A DNA stretch of 64,000 nt from Doris montereyensis (GCA_037039925.1 JAXRKP010000669.1:69501-133500), one strand, 5' to 3'; positions 1-41,135 are shown, numbered from the stretch's first letter. A program made the numbers and translations. The notes: generated by a model from the letters alone, not told the origin.

Positions 1-242
1 TTCCAATTCTTTTGTCTGTGATTATTTATATTAATTATGCTTGATTGTTATATTAGTGTGTATATCAATATTATCATAATATGGATATAATAATAAAACT
101 AATTTACTGTGCTCACCTGTGCCTCTGTTTTTTGCAAACAAAAATAAAATAAAAACATGATATATATTATTCATGTAATTGTGTCAAAGTAAAATAGGAG
201 AGCTCATGAGGAGAATGAGACAGACAGACAGACTAGACAGAG

Positions 243-372
243 TTTTGTTTCAGTTTCATCGAAATGTGCCGGTACCCTTTCTTGACACTACAATGTATAT
301 GGTGATCTTAGAGTGAATTAAGACTATTAAAGTATTAAGAGAAAGCGAGAAGATTAAGGAGATGTCGAAGAG
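243..372 (+). repeat. Dispersed repeat B, diverged copy
   Basis: Starts TTTTGTTTC, then TTTCATCGAAATG, GTGATCTTAGAGTGAATTAA and an AG-rich tail. It matches at least a dozen other copies of a ~130-150-bp unit whose core is ACCATATGCAGTGATCTCAG. Confidence 0.6.
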
Positions 373-396
373 TGTAATTTTTGTTTCATCGAAGTT

Positions 397-520
397 TGGG
401 GATTCGGTAATCCAGAGGCAAGGTGGTCGGCCTCTCAACAAAAAGTAGTGGGTTCAAGCCCAGCTGACTGGTGAAAAATTTTCTTGTTTTTTCAAGTAAA
501 ATCTTACCCCCAAATCTTAC
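397..520 (+). mobile_element. SINE family A, 5' (tRNA-like) fragment
   Basis: Head GGATTCGGTAATCCAGAGGC, CGGCCTCTCAAC and GTGGGTTCAAGCCC, the same tRNA-like A- and B-box layout as the fuller copies elsewhere. Truncated before the body. Confidence 0.7.
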
Positions 521-790
521 CAGAACAAATTTGCAATAAAAATGCTTTTTGTATATAATACAATATATATTGTTTTCAAAAATTCATTAAAAAAACCTAT
601 CCAAAATATTTTTAAAAACCGACGTCACTCTTTAAATATCGAATGGAAAACAATCTGCATAGGTTTTAAGTGATTTTATTCATAACTAAGGGAGGATTTT
701 GAAATTTGGGACAAAATCCAAGATGGCGGCCATTTCTCTGGCAACCAAGGACGTTACAAACTTCAATGATATAGGATGACTGTCTATTGA

Positions 791-1917
791 CAGTTACTCA
801 TTAGGTACCGTGTAAATGCCCACAATCACAGTGAAACCGATTTTTTCTATATAAATTGCCCCTCTAAATGCCCGTTTCAAAACCAAGATTTTCGCCTAAA
901 TGCCCGGTCTCAACGGCAACTGCAGGTATCTATTTCTCCAATGTATCATAAAATATGTCCATACATAATTGATTAAATATTGTTTTTCTTTATCATACAT
1001 GCAATCCGATTGCTAATCTAATAGGGCTTATGCCAGTCAACAATGTGCAGTGCATTGCAACCACCCTTCGTTACCTATCCATTGTAGGCCCTAATGTACT
1101 AAACGTTGACCAATCTTCTCTTCATCTCCACCCACTGTACAGCACATCCTTTGTCCCATTGGATCACTGGTTTGTCATCTGGCAATTAGAATTGAACAGT
1201 CTTCCGGACACCGCCCACATCTCTTTCTTGATGTCGTAAGTGGCATGCAATCACCTGGCGTCTTTAGACCTGAGCGCTCATCGCAATCGAGGGACAAGGT
1301 GTGAACAGTCTGGCATTGGCCGTATCCAACGTGACTTCGGGTCTTCGTGGCAATAGACAGTCAACCCATCCGTGTGCTCACCACCTCAGTGTTAATAAAC
1401 TGTTAAAGAGCTTAATGGTTTCCAGGTGCCCCTTTTCTCGCATGGTGACTTTTCTAAAACAAACGATCTGGATAGGAATCTTTATCTGTCTGTTGTCTTA
1501 ATTTTAATACGAGGATTATAAATTGAAGGAGTCGTAGGGTCTCATTGGGTGAGTTTTCTTTATCCAGTTTTTCTCATCCAAATTTGCATAATTATTTAAG
1601 TCATAGGTCTCGTGATTAAATTGTAGTGTGGGTTATGCCAGCTAATGAGAAAACACTGGATCAGGTCCCTTTCCTCTTAGCCTCCATAGCAACAACTTGA
1701 ATTCTGCAGTTACATACAGACCTACATCTTGAAAATAAAAATGAATAAACCAGGAAATGATTTACAAAAGAAGCTTCAAATCCTGGACGAAATTGACAAG
1801 TCACTATTCTATTCTACGGAAATAGGACTACCCCAAATTGTTGCCCCTGACCTTCTTTAGCCTAAATGCCCATTTTGTCTGCTTCCCAAACACCGGGCAT
1901 TTAGGCGGTCACTACTG
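791..1917. mobile_element. Decayed Tigger/pogo-like DNA element T1
   Basis: The right end reads (reverse strand) CAGTAGTGACCGCCTAAATG next to TA. The left end near 791 (CAGTTACTC...TAAATGCCC) is degraded. The word CTAAATGCCC recurs just inside both ends (about 820, 860, 895, 1862 and, inverted, 1893-1903). The interior from about 1195 to 1480 has a relative at 54771-55065. No transposase reading frame survives. Confidence 0.55.
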
Positions 1918-2429
1918 TATACACCAAATGTAAATATCAAACTAAAAAAAAATCACTTCAAAATTTACCCCATCCAGCAGCTCCCACCAGCATATCAGTA
2001 TCACAAAACAGCAAAACGAAAGAAAACTGACAGGACAGAGTAAAAAGGATGAAGTTGGACCTACCTGTGTTGTTACACTACAGTATGTACCAGCAGTGCC
2101 CACCAACTGCACGTGACGATGATGGTCATAATCATGAGAAGGGTGAAAGTGAAAGTGAGGACGACACGGTTTTGTAAAAAAAAAATAAAAAATTTTAAAG
2201 CCACAAACAAAAAAAGCCGATGAATTTTCAATGGACATGTTTATTTTTCAAGCAGGGGACTCCACATCTTCCTTCTGCCACCTGGAGCACCTGAAGTTTC
2301 TCATGACAACAACAACAGGTTCCCAGCGACTTTTTGTTTGTTTTTTTTTTATCCATTCCCACCAACTCAAAGTAGTCGTCACAATAGCTCACATCAATAA
2401 CAATAACACCACCTTTTTTTACTTTTTTA

Positions 2430-2840
2430 CATCTATATAAAACATCAAACTCCCTTTCTCAAATTTCTCACTCACTAGGGGGCTGTCTTCAATCTTTTCC
2501 CAACATAAAACATCAAACTCCCTTTCTCAACTGTTCTCACTCACTAGGGGGCTGTCTTCAATCTTTTCCCAACATAAAACTCAAACTCCCTTTCTCAAAT
2601 GTTCTCACTCACTATGGGGCTGTCTCCAATCTTTTCCCAACATAAACATCAAACTCCCTTTCTCAACTGTTCTCACTGCTATGGGGCTGTCTTCAATCTT
2701 TTCCCAACATCAAACTCCCTTTCTCAAATGCTCTCACTCACTAGGGGGCTGTCTTCAATCTTTTCCCAACATAAAACATCAAACTCCCTTTCTCAACTGT
2801 TCTCACTCGCTATGGGGCTATCTTCAGTCTTCCCAACAAC
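2430..2840. repeat. Minisatellite, ~70-bp unit, about six copies
   Basis: Units contain CATCAAACTCCCTTTCTCAA, GTTCTCACTCACTA and GGGGCTGTCTTCAATC, then TTTTCCCAACATAA. Units vary by small indels. Short open frames across it are translations of the repeat. Confidence 0.9.
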
Positions 2841-3356
2841 AAAAACAATCTCACACGCCTGGGGTTGTTTTTTCTTTTCTCCTTTTCGTCTCTCCATCTC
2901 TCTTTTCCAAACCAATCACTCAAGCCAGCCAACGGTTATCATTAAAATTCAACTCACATCTTACAATACCATTTGCTCACTTTTGAATAAACCTTACTTT
3001 TATACTTTCAACTCATTCACTGTGACAACAAGAAAAAAAACAATTTTTTACATCTCTCAATAGTGTCAACAATAATCTTAACTTGAAAAAAAATTTCACG
3101 CCATTAGGAATAACAAATAATACGCTTCTGCATCAAATAATAGAAGATTGCAAATTTCAATTTCACCCATGCACACACACACACATACAATCACATGCAT
3201 ACATAATAGAAATAACATTTTAAGAATGTAGGTAGTAAAAGAATAATCTAAAAAAAAAAGTTCTAGTTTTGGGACATGGCCAATATTTGTGTAAGTGTAA
3301 GTGTTATTTTACTACTAGTAGTACTAGAAACAGTGCTGTCTTTTTTTATTGTCTTA

Positions 3357-3480
3357 TTTTGTTTCATTCAAATTTACCATGTACACAACTATGCAGAGAT
3401 CTCAGGGTAAAATTAAAAAACGACAGCAAGGTGAAAGGAAAGAAGTAGGACCTATCAACAACACCCTCCCTCCCCCAGTA
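3357..3480 (+). repeat. Dispersed repeat B copy
   Basis: TTTTGTTTCATTCAAATTTA, then GCAGAGATCTCAGGGTAAA and AAAGAAGTAGGACCTA, in the family order. Confidence 0.7.
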
Positions 3481-3549
3481 CTGTCAACTCAATTGTTAAA
3501 TTATGACACGTCTTTAGAAAAAAAGTGCTACACATGTACTACATACTAG

Positions 3550-6500
3550 TATAATTACCTTTTTTTAATTTACTTGTTTAGGTTAGTTTTTTCTTCTCAT
3601 TTCCAGCCTACCGGTACCTCATTAGCCGCCGTCAGACTTTATTAAGAGAACAAACATACCAAAATTTGACATGGCGAGACTTTTTTTTGTTGGTATAATA
3701 ATATAACTTGGACTGATCACTTTGAATACTCCCTCTACCCTTTACTGTGTGAGCAGAAATTGTAATTTTTTGAGACAAAATGAAATAGTATCTGTATCTG
3801 TACTGCATATTTACGCTCGAAAGTAGCTCATTGAGCATTTATCTTCGGAGTGTTTGTACATCGTCTTGAATCCTTCCACACTGACACACATTTCACACAT
3901 AAAGAATTTCAATCACGTACAGCGCGGTCCAAAAGAGTATCTAAATATGTTTATCGAGAACGGTCGGTAGCGTTGAGTGAGTGATAGTGTGACATAAGTC
4001 ACAAAGGTGAGGGAAAAAATACAGAAAAGAGAGGGGAAAAAGTCAGCAGTCAGAGCTGAAGGAAGAAGAGGCAAATTAACATCACTATCATCACTACTAT
4101 CATCAGTACTAGTAGTCATTTCCAATGGAGGCAGAAGAAGAAAAAAACGATTCCATTCCAATTTCAGGTGAGAATTTTTTAAAAGCAGTCAAACACTGTA
4201 GAAACACACAAGTCAAAGAAAAGTCTGGCACTGGCATGCTATAGAGACATACACACGACTAGAAAAGTCACTAGACCGCGCTAGCATTGTAGTCTGCACA
4301 AACTCAGCATTGCAGAGTATCTCAAAAAGACTGGCACTGTAGAGGTATGCATACATCTAGATAATTTCAGCATTTAGTGTAGATCACACATCTATCTAGA
4401 CTACTATTGTAATTATTACTATTACAAGCCCTCCTCACAAAAAAGAAAGTTTGTGAATTTCAATCATGACATTTAAACGAGTGAAACGTAAAATTAGTGC
4501 GGTGAACCTAACCTCCCCCAAAAAAAACTAAATAAAACAAACCAACATGAGTTTCAAAGACACGAGAGTGATGTAGAATAGCCTCTGAAATGGATACCAG
4601 TACTTAGGAGAGAAATTTGGGGAGGGAAAACCCAGTACCGGTACAATATATATATATATCTTCAGAAAAAAGAATGCACATCGTCACTCACAAGAAAGAA
4701 GAAAACAGCAATGATAGTTTTTGCTTCTTCTTTTTTTCGTTTTCTTCAGAAGCTGAATCGTCTTAACGCTCCCGCTCCCCCCTTCTCAAATCAGGTTCAA
4801 GAATGAATGACTGAACAACCGTGTCCTACAATCAACATAAACTAAAGAGAAATTAATTGATAAGATTTGATTCGATAACATGAAAATACTATAGCGCACA
4901 TATAATATTGCATTGATGGAAAGTTCATACATGAAGAATGACCAAATCAGTGCTCTACTGAATTGAATAACAACAGACATCAATGAAGATGAAAATTGTA
5001 CAATGAGTAATGTTGTACATGTGAGATTGTATAAATAGATCTATATATACAATGTATTCAATCGTAGTAGGAGTAATAGTAGTCAACTTAAAATGTTAAA
5101 AAATTTGTATCCGTGAATAATAAAAAAAAATAATTTGTTTATAAAAAACCCAAATAGAAACGAAAACAACAGTTCATCATATCAACATGGTACAGTACAT
5201 CACTTCAACGGCAACCAGCTACACCACAAGGTTTCATGACAACAAACGGCCAGGATGGGACACGGAAAGGAAATTGTACACAAGAAATCAAACAACACCA
5301 AAGATCACACAACCCCCCCCCTTCTAAAAACAAAACAAACAACCCACAAAACCCGTCAAGACAAAATTTAACTCACTGTCAATGCACACAGCATAATGTA
5401 AACTTTCATATAAAAATCTCAACTTTCCTCTCACATTAAATAATTTCAGGTGAGTCAATTGAAACGAGAGAGACTCGTTTAACTGTTGACAATTATGGCC
5501 AAACCTATTACAGTTCACTGGTGGTAAAAGTCTTTTGATGTAACGAAGCATCCAATGTTTAAAAATTCTAGATTGGATCCATTAAAAATGTAGACAGCCA
5601 GTCAATGATCAAAATGATGTATACAGAAAACTCTATCAATTTTTTCAAGACCGCTTGTCATAAAAACATATTTTGTTACTATTAGTAGCCATAATTAAGA
5701 CCAGAAAGATAATAATGAAAGAACAGAGAAAATGCTTGAATGGATTGAAGAGACAGAACAGGAAAAAAACTTAAAAGTCTGTGTATGGAACAAGCCACTA
5801 GTTAAAAATAGGGTCACCACATACAGTAACCAATCATTATAACAAAGCTTTTCATGATGAATTGAAAGCATTGATTCACAGCCTGGACAGAACAAGAGAA
5901 AAGTATTGTTTTTAAAAATTGTCATTAAAACTCAATCCGAGTCCAAAGGTACAGTAAAATGCAAACAATTCCTATAGTATTCCAATACACTTTTTCCTTC
6001 ACATAGTGTTTGTTGTCTCTATGTCACCAATTTCAATCGTCTTTGGATTTCATCAATATCTTGAAAACTGCCTTTGCTGGATATATAAATATTCTCGCAT
6101 TCAATTGCACAACGCTAATGTTTTCTGCATTTATGACACAAAAATCCATTGATCTGATCACGAAAACATCTAGGACCTCAGAAAAGTAACTGAGTGGCCT
6201 GTCTTTTTTAATGTAAATTACTATTTTTTTAGGTCATGTCTGAAAATAGATTAAAAAATGACTGCTTCAACCTGTATGACATTCATTTACATTGAATAAG
6301 CAAGAACAATATCGATATCAAATTAAACAAGGAACCAGGCAAAAGAGACATGAAACCAGGGATACAAAACATTAGACAAAAACATTTTAAATCATGATCA
6401 ATTTCAAAAAACTTCAGTCCGAGATTTGTGGAAGAAGTCCAATGCCACTCTCAATCTCACTCTGCTGACAAGTCAACACAGCAAAGCAGATGAGGGTGAA

Positions 6501-6830
6501 GTGAAAACTGTCTACATTTGTTACACAAACTTTCAGAAACTTTGTTTTGCTCAATTTTAAGAAGACGTTTAAAAAAAAAATGTACATCTTGATTGTACAT
6601 CTTGAAAAAAATAATAATAAAAACAATGATTGAACGTTGCAACAAATCTAGATACTTCTTCCATCATTTTTACACTTATCTACACAACTACATAGCATGC
6701 AAGAGAAACTGTTTGTAGCAGCATAAAAATTCACCCAGTTCATTGCAATCCTCTGATAAAAGCAGGGAATGTGGCATGGAAAGAGCATTGGAGGGATGAA
6801 GGGAGGGAGGGGAGAGAGAAGGGAGGGGGG
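3550..6830. other. No gene recognised
   Basis: AT-rich sequence with only short unsupported frames, a small (TA) run near 4647 and a CCCCCCCC run near 5312. I see no exon, RNA gene or bounded element. Confidence 0.6.
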
Positions 6831-6834
6831 CGGG

Positions 6835-6836
<2 letters not shown>

Positions 6837-6920
<84 letters not shown>
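6837..6920. repeat. (GA)n microsatellite
   Basis: About 40 uninterrupted GA units flanked by GGGA-rich sequence. Open frames through it (poly-RE, poly-LS) are artefacts. Confidence 0.97.
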
Positions 6921-6922
<2 letters not shown>

Positions 6923-6999
6923 AAGAGAGTGAGAGGAAGAAGAGAGTGAGGGAAGAAGAGAGTGAAGTAAATAAACTCTTTTCAGTGCCCATAAGCACA

Positions 7000-8320
7000 A
7001 ACCAGCATGGCAACTCTCTCCTTTCACTCAAACTCTCCTACTGCCACATGACCAATACATAAATGTCCGACTTGTTTACCCTACTTCTCTTAAAAACCAT
7101 GCAAGATAAGACTTATACATAGCAATAATTACTTTACACTTAACTCTTCTAAAACAATACCCTAAGAACCTTTCTTTGATGTTTTTGTTTTTAGAAATGC
7201 CCATAGATCTATCATGTGATAACAAATTTCATGTAAGATAACAAATTCATACATCGACAATGTGAAGAAGAAAAAAACTTGACACGTTATGAAATTACAA
7301 TCGATCATGATCCACTGTCGACCGTGAAAATCGTAAACCGTGTAAACTTCTTATTCCACAATCCAGAACAAAAATATAGAAAGATGCTTGAATTCTACCA
7401 TCAATGGCCAATTTATCAGAGCTGCCAAGTTGAGAACCAGAGAAGAGGGACGGACATGGAGTTTAGGGGAAGGGGGACAAATGATGAAATGGAAAGAAGG
7501 ACATATTCCACTGACCATTTTACTCTTCCATATTTTGATTTTAAAAATGAGATCGTAGAGACTTCTTTCACCAGACACCTAACAAGAATTAGAAATAGAA
7601 GTAGCCGACTACAAATTCCACATTTGATTATTTGCTATTCGAAGAACGAAGAGCCCATACAACTTGAGGGTAGAATGGGAACTGATAAAGAAAGAATGAA
7701 GTGTAAACGCTTCCGGGGAGAATATTATCGGACTCTCAGGATTGAAGGAATTAACGTATATGACACTTATTGACACGGACACTAGCTACTTCAAATAGCC
7801 TCCCAACAGGGGACGCTTGGCAGCTCCGATTTAGACAAATCTGTTGGCAACTATCTACGTCACTAAACAATCACAAAACATATGGCATCAACTTGTTTTG
7901 ATTTTAAATGTAAATTTCCCTGTTTTTCTCCAAATTTTTACCTCTGGAAAGTAAAAAAAAACACACACGGTCCGAATCTGTCACCTTGGATACACCTTCG
8001 CCTCGGTAGATACACAAAAATTAAAAGGTATAATGACGAATGTGGATTTCCTGCTTTGAACTACTTCTATGGTGTACTAGCTCTGGGCCTATTAAAATTT
8101 GAGGCAAGGATCAATTCACACACTAACATCATCACCACCAATAGGTCACTGGTGATAGACAAACACTATTCCCATCCTGACGTCAATTCCACCACCATGC
8201 ATACGCTCACTTGCCCACGGGGGTGAGGGGAGAAAAGCAAGAAAAGAAAGAAAGAGGGGGTGGGGGTGGGGTGGGGAATGGGGGGGGTGGATGGGATCCA
8301 GAACAAATATACCCAGACTA
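7000..8320. other. No gene recognised; one unexplained open frame
   Basis: Contains a plus-strand frame at 7279-7773 (164 codons) that resembles no family I know and has a plain upstream context. An (A)GGGG-rich run lies at 8255-8290. Otherwise nothing distinctive. Confidence 0.5.
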
Positions 8321-8329
8321 AGTATTTGT

Positions 8330-8470
8330 TTTGTTTCATTGAAATATATCTTGTCCACCATATGTAGTGATCTCAGGGTAAATTAAGAGGGAAACGGCAA
8401 GATAGAAAATAAGTGAAAGAGGGGAAAGTAATGAAGTAAGGACTTACCACCAGCGCCCGCTAGCTGCTCA
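8330..8470 (+). repeat. Dispersed repeat B, well-preserved copy
   Basis: TTTGTTTCATTGAAATATAT, TCCACCATATGTAGTGATCT, CAGGGTAAATTAAGAGGGAA, then GACTTACCACCAGCGCCCGC. Shows the full unit including the GC-rich 3' end. Confidence 0.8.
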
Positions 8471-9057
8471 CCAAGAGTAAAAGAGCTGATAGTTAATGAC
8501 AGAGAGAAAGAATGAGAAAGAGACAGTTATATAAAGTAAACTATTCACAAAAAGAAACGCATAACATAATATCTAAAAAATTAAAGGTAAAAAAAGGTAA
8601 AATCACCAAAATAAAATCTTCATACTTTGATTCATTGACTGCATTAGAATAAGAGTAAAAAATCGGTTGAAAAGAACTCGCTCACAATAATAAAACAAAA
8701 CGATCTTATGAAATATGAGTGATAAGCCGAAGAAAAGATTTTACGTCACATAGACATAATATGCATTTCTTTTTGTGAACAGTGTAACGATTCAGTGGAA
8801 ACTTCAATGGATGGGTAGGTTAGAGCAGAAAGAGTTGTCGTTTGGTAGGATCATAAATAATCTTTAAAATATATTTACAAGGAAGAGACAAAATGTAGAG
8901 ATCTCATCAATCCGTGGACCCAAATTCGGACAATCACGACAGAGTCACCTTTTCAAAACAGATCCAAGCATACGTTTACTGCACACTCTCCTGGGAAAGA
9001 CAATGCATAATTTGTACACAGAGAGAGAAAGATAGAAAAACAAAGAGAGAGAGAGAT

Positions 9058-9188
<131 letters not shown>

Positions 9189-9308
9189 TATATATGTAGA
9201 AAGAGATACAAACTGGCAGAAAGATATAGAGAGAGAGGGGAGACAGACAGCAAGATAATGAGAGACCAACAGACAGAGAGAGAGAAAGAGTGGGAGAAGA
9301 GATACACA

Positions 9309-37247
<27,939 letters not shown>

Positions 37248-37400
37248 TCTAGATACATTGACTGCACCTCACAAGTTTGAGAAAGATTTTTAGTCCTTTC
37301 GCCAATCTCTCCTCGCTCTCTGCTCGATGTTTTCGCTCTTCCAGGCGGTAATCGGTAATTTTTGCACGCATGCGCGAGCCACTGTTTCCGGAGTAAATGC
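37248..37400 (-). promoter_or_regulatory. Probable TATA-less TRPC4AP promoter with NRF1-like and ETS-like sites
   Basis: Immediately upstream of the start codon, more CpG-rich than its surroundings. At 37365-37376 the minus strand reads CGCGCATGCGTG, one mismatch from the NRF1 consensus. At about 37385-37392 it reads TCCGGAAA, an ETS core. No TATA box seen. This is typical of housekeeping promoters, but it is motif recognition only. Confidence 0.45.
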
Positions 37401-38028
37401 GGAGAAGTGAGAAGCTAGGGCTTACCACATAAATAAAGAACGTCATTTTTTTAACGATGTCTATTATTATTGTGTAATTTGATATAAACGTCTTCATCTG
37501 GACATTAGGGTTAACCGTTTGACAGAAAACTAGAGATTCTAAAATATGCTATACATCTTGATGATTATTGCTGTGCAAAATCGATTGATTGTTTTGGGTT
37601 GGATTGTTTAAAAAAAAGAAAACCGTAATTATTATACATGTACTGCATTACTTTATACTCATGTTTAGGTCGTTCTTGTACAATACATTGTGTACAAGCA
37701 ATATTCTTTACAATTAAATATAACTACACTTTGACATCACCTAAATTAATAAACGTGAAAGACAAAAGAGAGTATGCCATCGGTCCCAACCTCAAAGTAT
37801 GAACATTGGAATCCTCAAAATGTAAAGCAAGAGATGTAAAATAAAATCATCTGTTGACTATACTAAACCTTCAATCTAAATTATGTTTTGTTTCTATGCA
37901 TACGTGGATTTTTATTTTGTTTATCAAGGTGGGGGTGCTATTGGAAAGAGGGGGGGGTTACTGTAGCATACAATATATATGCCTTTATTTCAACTAATAG
38001 TTCGCACATGGTTTAAAAATGTTAAAAA

Positions 38029-38278
38029 GATCTTCTTCTTTTTCTTCTTCTTCTTCTTTTCATTCTTCTTCTTCTTCTTCTTTCTTTCTTCTTCTTCTTC
38101 TTCTTCTTCTTCTTCTTCTTCTTCTTCTTCTTCTTCTTCTTCTTCTTCTTCTTCTTCTTCTTCTTCTTCTTCTTCTTCTTCTTCTTCTTCTTCTTCTTCT
38201 TCTTCTTCTTCTTCTTCTTCTTCTTCTTCTTCTTCTTCTTCTTCTTCCTCCTCTTATCTTCTTTTCCTTTTTCTTCTT
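38029..38278. repeat. (TTC)n tract, about 80 units
   Basis: Nearly pure CTT/TTC triplets with a few interruptions at both ends. Poly-Ser, poly-Leu and poly-Lys frames through it are artefacts. Confidence 0.97.
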
Positions 38279-38282
38279 CTTC

Positions 38283-38349
<67 letters not shown>

Positions 38350-38361
38350 TAATAATAATAG
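38283..38361. repeat. (ATA)n tract
   Basis: About 26 AAT/ATA triplets, separated from the TTC tract by only four bases. Confidence 0.97.
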
Positions 38362-38569
38362 CTGACCAACTCAATTTCTTGAATACATATATTACCGTCA
38401 GAGGAATATTTTTAATCTTACCTAAACTGTTAATCCAGTTTTTGATTTTAAAGTAATGTGCTTACTTTTATTTTAAAAGTTTTCAGTGCTATTGCTGAGT
38501 TTCATTTCTGTTTGTAGTCTATTCCACATTCTTACTCTAAAAGTAGTAAAACGAGTGCAGATGACAATC

Positions 38570-39200
38570 AATGTTTAAAGATGGAACCACGTGCATGTAT
38601 GTTTGACAGCCTGATCTAGTTGTTCTTGTGTTAAGTTTAAGGTGATCTAATGGAATAAACAGCCATAGAGGAGAGCAGGACAATAAACTTTGTTGTATAC
38701 TGCCATTTTAATTTTTATTGGCACTTCTTGTTTACCTATAAATGCCTTTCCTAGATGATTATATTATATTGTCATTGCCTTTTCGATTCTCTGGCTGATT
38801 TCTTCTTTTAGTTTTCCCTCTGAGTTAATCATTACTCCTAGGTAATTGTAGCTTTGAACTTGTTCTAAATTCTCCTGCCCAATTTAAGATGTTGTATTTT
38901 AGCTTCCTAGTTACCAGTATTGTTTTGTTTTTATTTGCCACTAATCTAATTCCTCTGAAGGTCCCTTTCTGATTTTCCAAACAGAACTAAATCATCAGCA
39001 AATGAAAGCATTCCTACATTTACTGGTTTGAGCTTCCACATACCTACATTCTTTTTCTTCATTTTTGACTTTGCGACTGAATCCATAAATGTGAATACAC
39101 ACAAAAGAGGACTTAGGATTCAACACTGTCTTTCTCCTATATCTACATCACATTCTTCAGATAGCTGAGTTGACTAATTTATTTTTGTGTGTGCATATTT
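38570..39200 (-). pseudogene. LINE reverse-transcriptase fragment
   Basis: The minus strand reads MLSFADDLVLFGKSERDLQ with the catalytic ADD motif of reverse transcriptase. Further on, in other frames, it reads YNYLGVMINSEGKLKEEI, QRIEKAMT and KMAVYNKVYCPALLYGC, the palm-to-thumb signature of non-LTR retrotransposons. Frameshifts and stops show it is dead. The C-terminal portion typical of the family appears separately at 57398-57720. Confidence 0.85.
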
Positions 39201-39373
39201 TAAGTACCTGACATTTATCTGGACGGAACTTCATATTTCACTTTCTCTCCCATGTTTGTACATTCATGTGTTCAGGTCATTTTGTACTAAGAAATATGCT
39301 TCAATCCTCCATGTTATGAATTTTTCTATGCATTAAATTATTATCAGTGCCATAATTTTATTTCTCTCTTAAA

Positions 39374-39625
39374 TTTAAAGGCGACTCGGTGGTCCAGAGG
39401 CAAGGTATCGGCCTCTCAACCAAAAGGTAATGGGTTCGAGCCCTGCCAACGGTTGAGAAATTTTCTCGATTTTTGTTTTTCGAGCAAAATCTACCCACCT
39501 GGTCCATGTAGGTGGATCGACGCCTAGACCCATCGGACACGAACGATAAAAGAAAGTACCGTGTGTAGATCACAACACTTTGTGCTCGCCAAAGATCCCG
39601 TGGGTAAATCAAATCAAATCGAAAA
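39374..39625 (+). mobile_element. SINE family A, full-length-like copy
   Basis: GGCGACTCGGTGGTCCAGAG (A-box), GGCCTCTCAACCAAAAGGTA, GGGTTCGAGCCCTGCCAAC (B-box), CTGGTCCATGTAGGTGGATC, GTGTGTAGATCACAACACTT, GATCCCGTGGG, and an AAATCAAATCAAA tail. Outside any recognised gene. Confidence 0.9.
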
Positions 39626-40119
39626 TATCTTAGATTTGAGTAGATGTACATACATTTTCTGTAATCCCTGATGAATGTTGCTAAAATCTTCATTAACATT
39701 GTGAGTACATGTATCATTATTATCACGTGACATGTCTGAGACAGGTATCCATGATCATGTCCTTCCAGTTTTCCCTGCTGTGAGCTAGATGTGAGAGTTC
39801 AATGGAAGGGGTCATTGCAATAGTATGCCTAAGTCACAATTACATCATTTAAAGAAAAAAGGCCAAAAACCATCATAGACTTTATCACTATTGTTGGCTT
39901 TAGGAATTCCAAGTTTCAAACGACTGTAAACGTGGTATATTTTCATCATATCATTTTCACGCTTTTCAGGAAGCATGATTTTCTTTTATTCCTTGGGATT
40001 ATCTCTCTGTCTCGTTTTTCACGTAAATGGACATATGCACACTATTGAAATGACCCTTTCGTGGGATTTAAAAAAGATAGAAATTTGTGTATTTCCTAAC
40101 GCAATCGAGGAAGTCGTTT

Positions 40120-40470
40120 GGTTGTCTGCCTGGGAGGTGATTTCATAGTCGAATGGCAAGGTGTCAGCGGCCCCTCAACCAAAAGGTCGTTGGTTCAAGC
40201 CTCAACAGGCTGTAAAGTGCTCTCGAGGTTTTTTTTTTGGAGTAAAAACTCCCTCCTGGTCCAGGTAGGTGGATCGACACCTAGTCCCATCGGAGACAGA
40301 CGATGAAATGGAGGTCCCCCCCCCCCCTGTGCAGACCACAACACTCTGTGCACGTTAAAGATTACTTTCCTATTTTCAGGGCAGTCCGGGGGGAAAAAAA
40401 TGAAAATCCTACCCACCAAAACCCCCGAGATCACCTTAGTTGTGAACATAGGGTAAAACCAAATTAAATT
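40120..40470 (+). mobile_element. SINE family A, longest copy
   Basis: Diverged head (CATAGTCGAATGGCAAGG, TTGGTTCAAGCC), then GGTCCAGGTAGGTGGATCGA, CACCTAGTCCCATCGGAGAC, CACAACACTCTGTGCACGTT, AGGGCAGTCCGGGG, ACCCCCGAGATCACCTTAGT and an AACCAAATTAAATTT tail. Defines the full ~340-bp body. Confidence 0.88.
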
Positions 40471-40965
40471 TAAAAATGACGAAACAAATTTTCTAAAGCA
40501 ATCGAGTAATGATTTTTGTTGCCTGCCTGAGCTTCTATTGCACTAGATCTTGCTACTCGTCATCATTTATTTTCTTCTTTCGAAACAGTCCTTTCTTAAG
40601 ATTTAGCCGAATGATTCCTCGTGTCTTTTCTGAGCAGTCTTCATCGGTATTCTTTAAGTTTGTGTTATTATCGTGTTCTTTTTCTTCTTCCACAAGTGGG
40701 AGTTAGGTCGTTCGAGCTACGAGAGTACCTTTGCAACGGCGACATAAATCGTTATGACCTCAGCTGGCTTCGGGGATAGTTGTGGGTCCTTGCAGCTTAA
40801 TCCACCTCTGGCGATCGGGTGAGCTCCATAGTTACACTGGGTAAGAAAAGGGCTAGACTACCCTATCAATCAATGCTGAAGCTCGCTTAGCGCCCTCTCG
40901 AGAGCAGGCTAACTGTTGGTCATTGAGGGATTTATTGTATGTGATTATCAAGACTTATTGGTTTG

Positions 40966-41135
40966 TTTTAACACAAGACAACATGAAAGCCAGCCCATAG
41001 GAACGAAGACGAGACACAAGGAATAGGAAAAAATCCAGGCCACCCACCATGTCGAACCCGCGACCTCTGCGTCGGCACCCATCGCCTCGCCATGAAAAGA
41101 AAGCGTGCTACCAATCGAGCTAACTACGCTCCCTA
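40966..41135 (-). mobile_element. tRNA-derived SINE family D
   Basis: The minus strand reads GGGAGCGTAGTTAGCTCGAT, TGGTAGCACGC (A-box) and GGTCGCGGGTTCGACATGG (B-box), then a short body GGGTGGCCTGGATTTTTTCC. The head has a tRNA layout, but the anticodon arm is too long and not clean, so it is not a tRNA gene. Confidence 0.7.

Noticed and set aside
397..480. tRNA-like sequence with A- and B-boxes
   Set aside because: Same head as a dispersed SINE family with a shared body; no cloverleaf with a proper anticodon arm.
7279..7773. 164-codon plus-strand frame
   Set aside because: No recognisable domain, no homology I can recall, no splice or start context; plausible by chance in low-stop sequence.
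37249..37497. 82-codon minus-strand frame upstream of TRPC4AP as an alternative N-terminus
   Set aside because: It is in a different frame from exon 1, and an in-frame TGA separates upstream sequence from the exon 1 ATG.
38029..38361. Long poly-Ser, poly-Leu, poly-Lys, poly-Ile and poly-Asn frames
   Set aside because: Direct translations of the TTC and ATA triplet tracts; no coding context.
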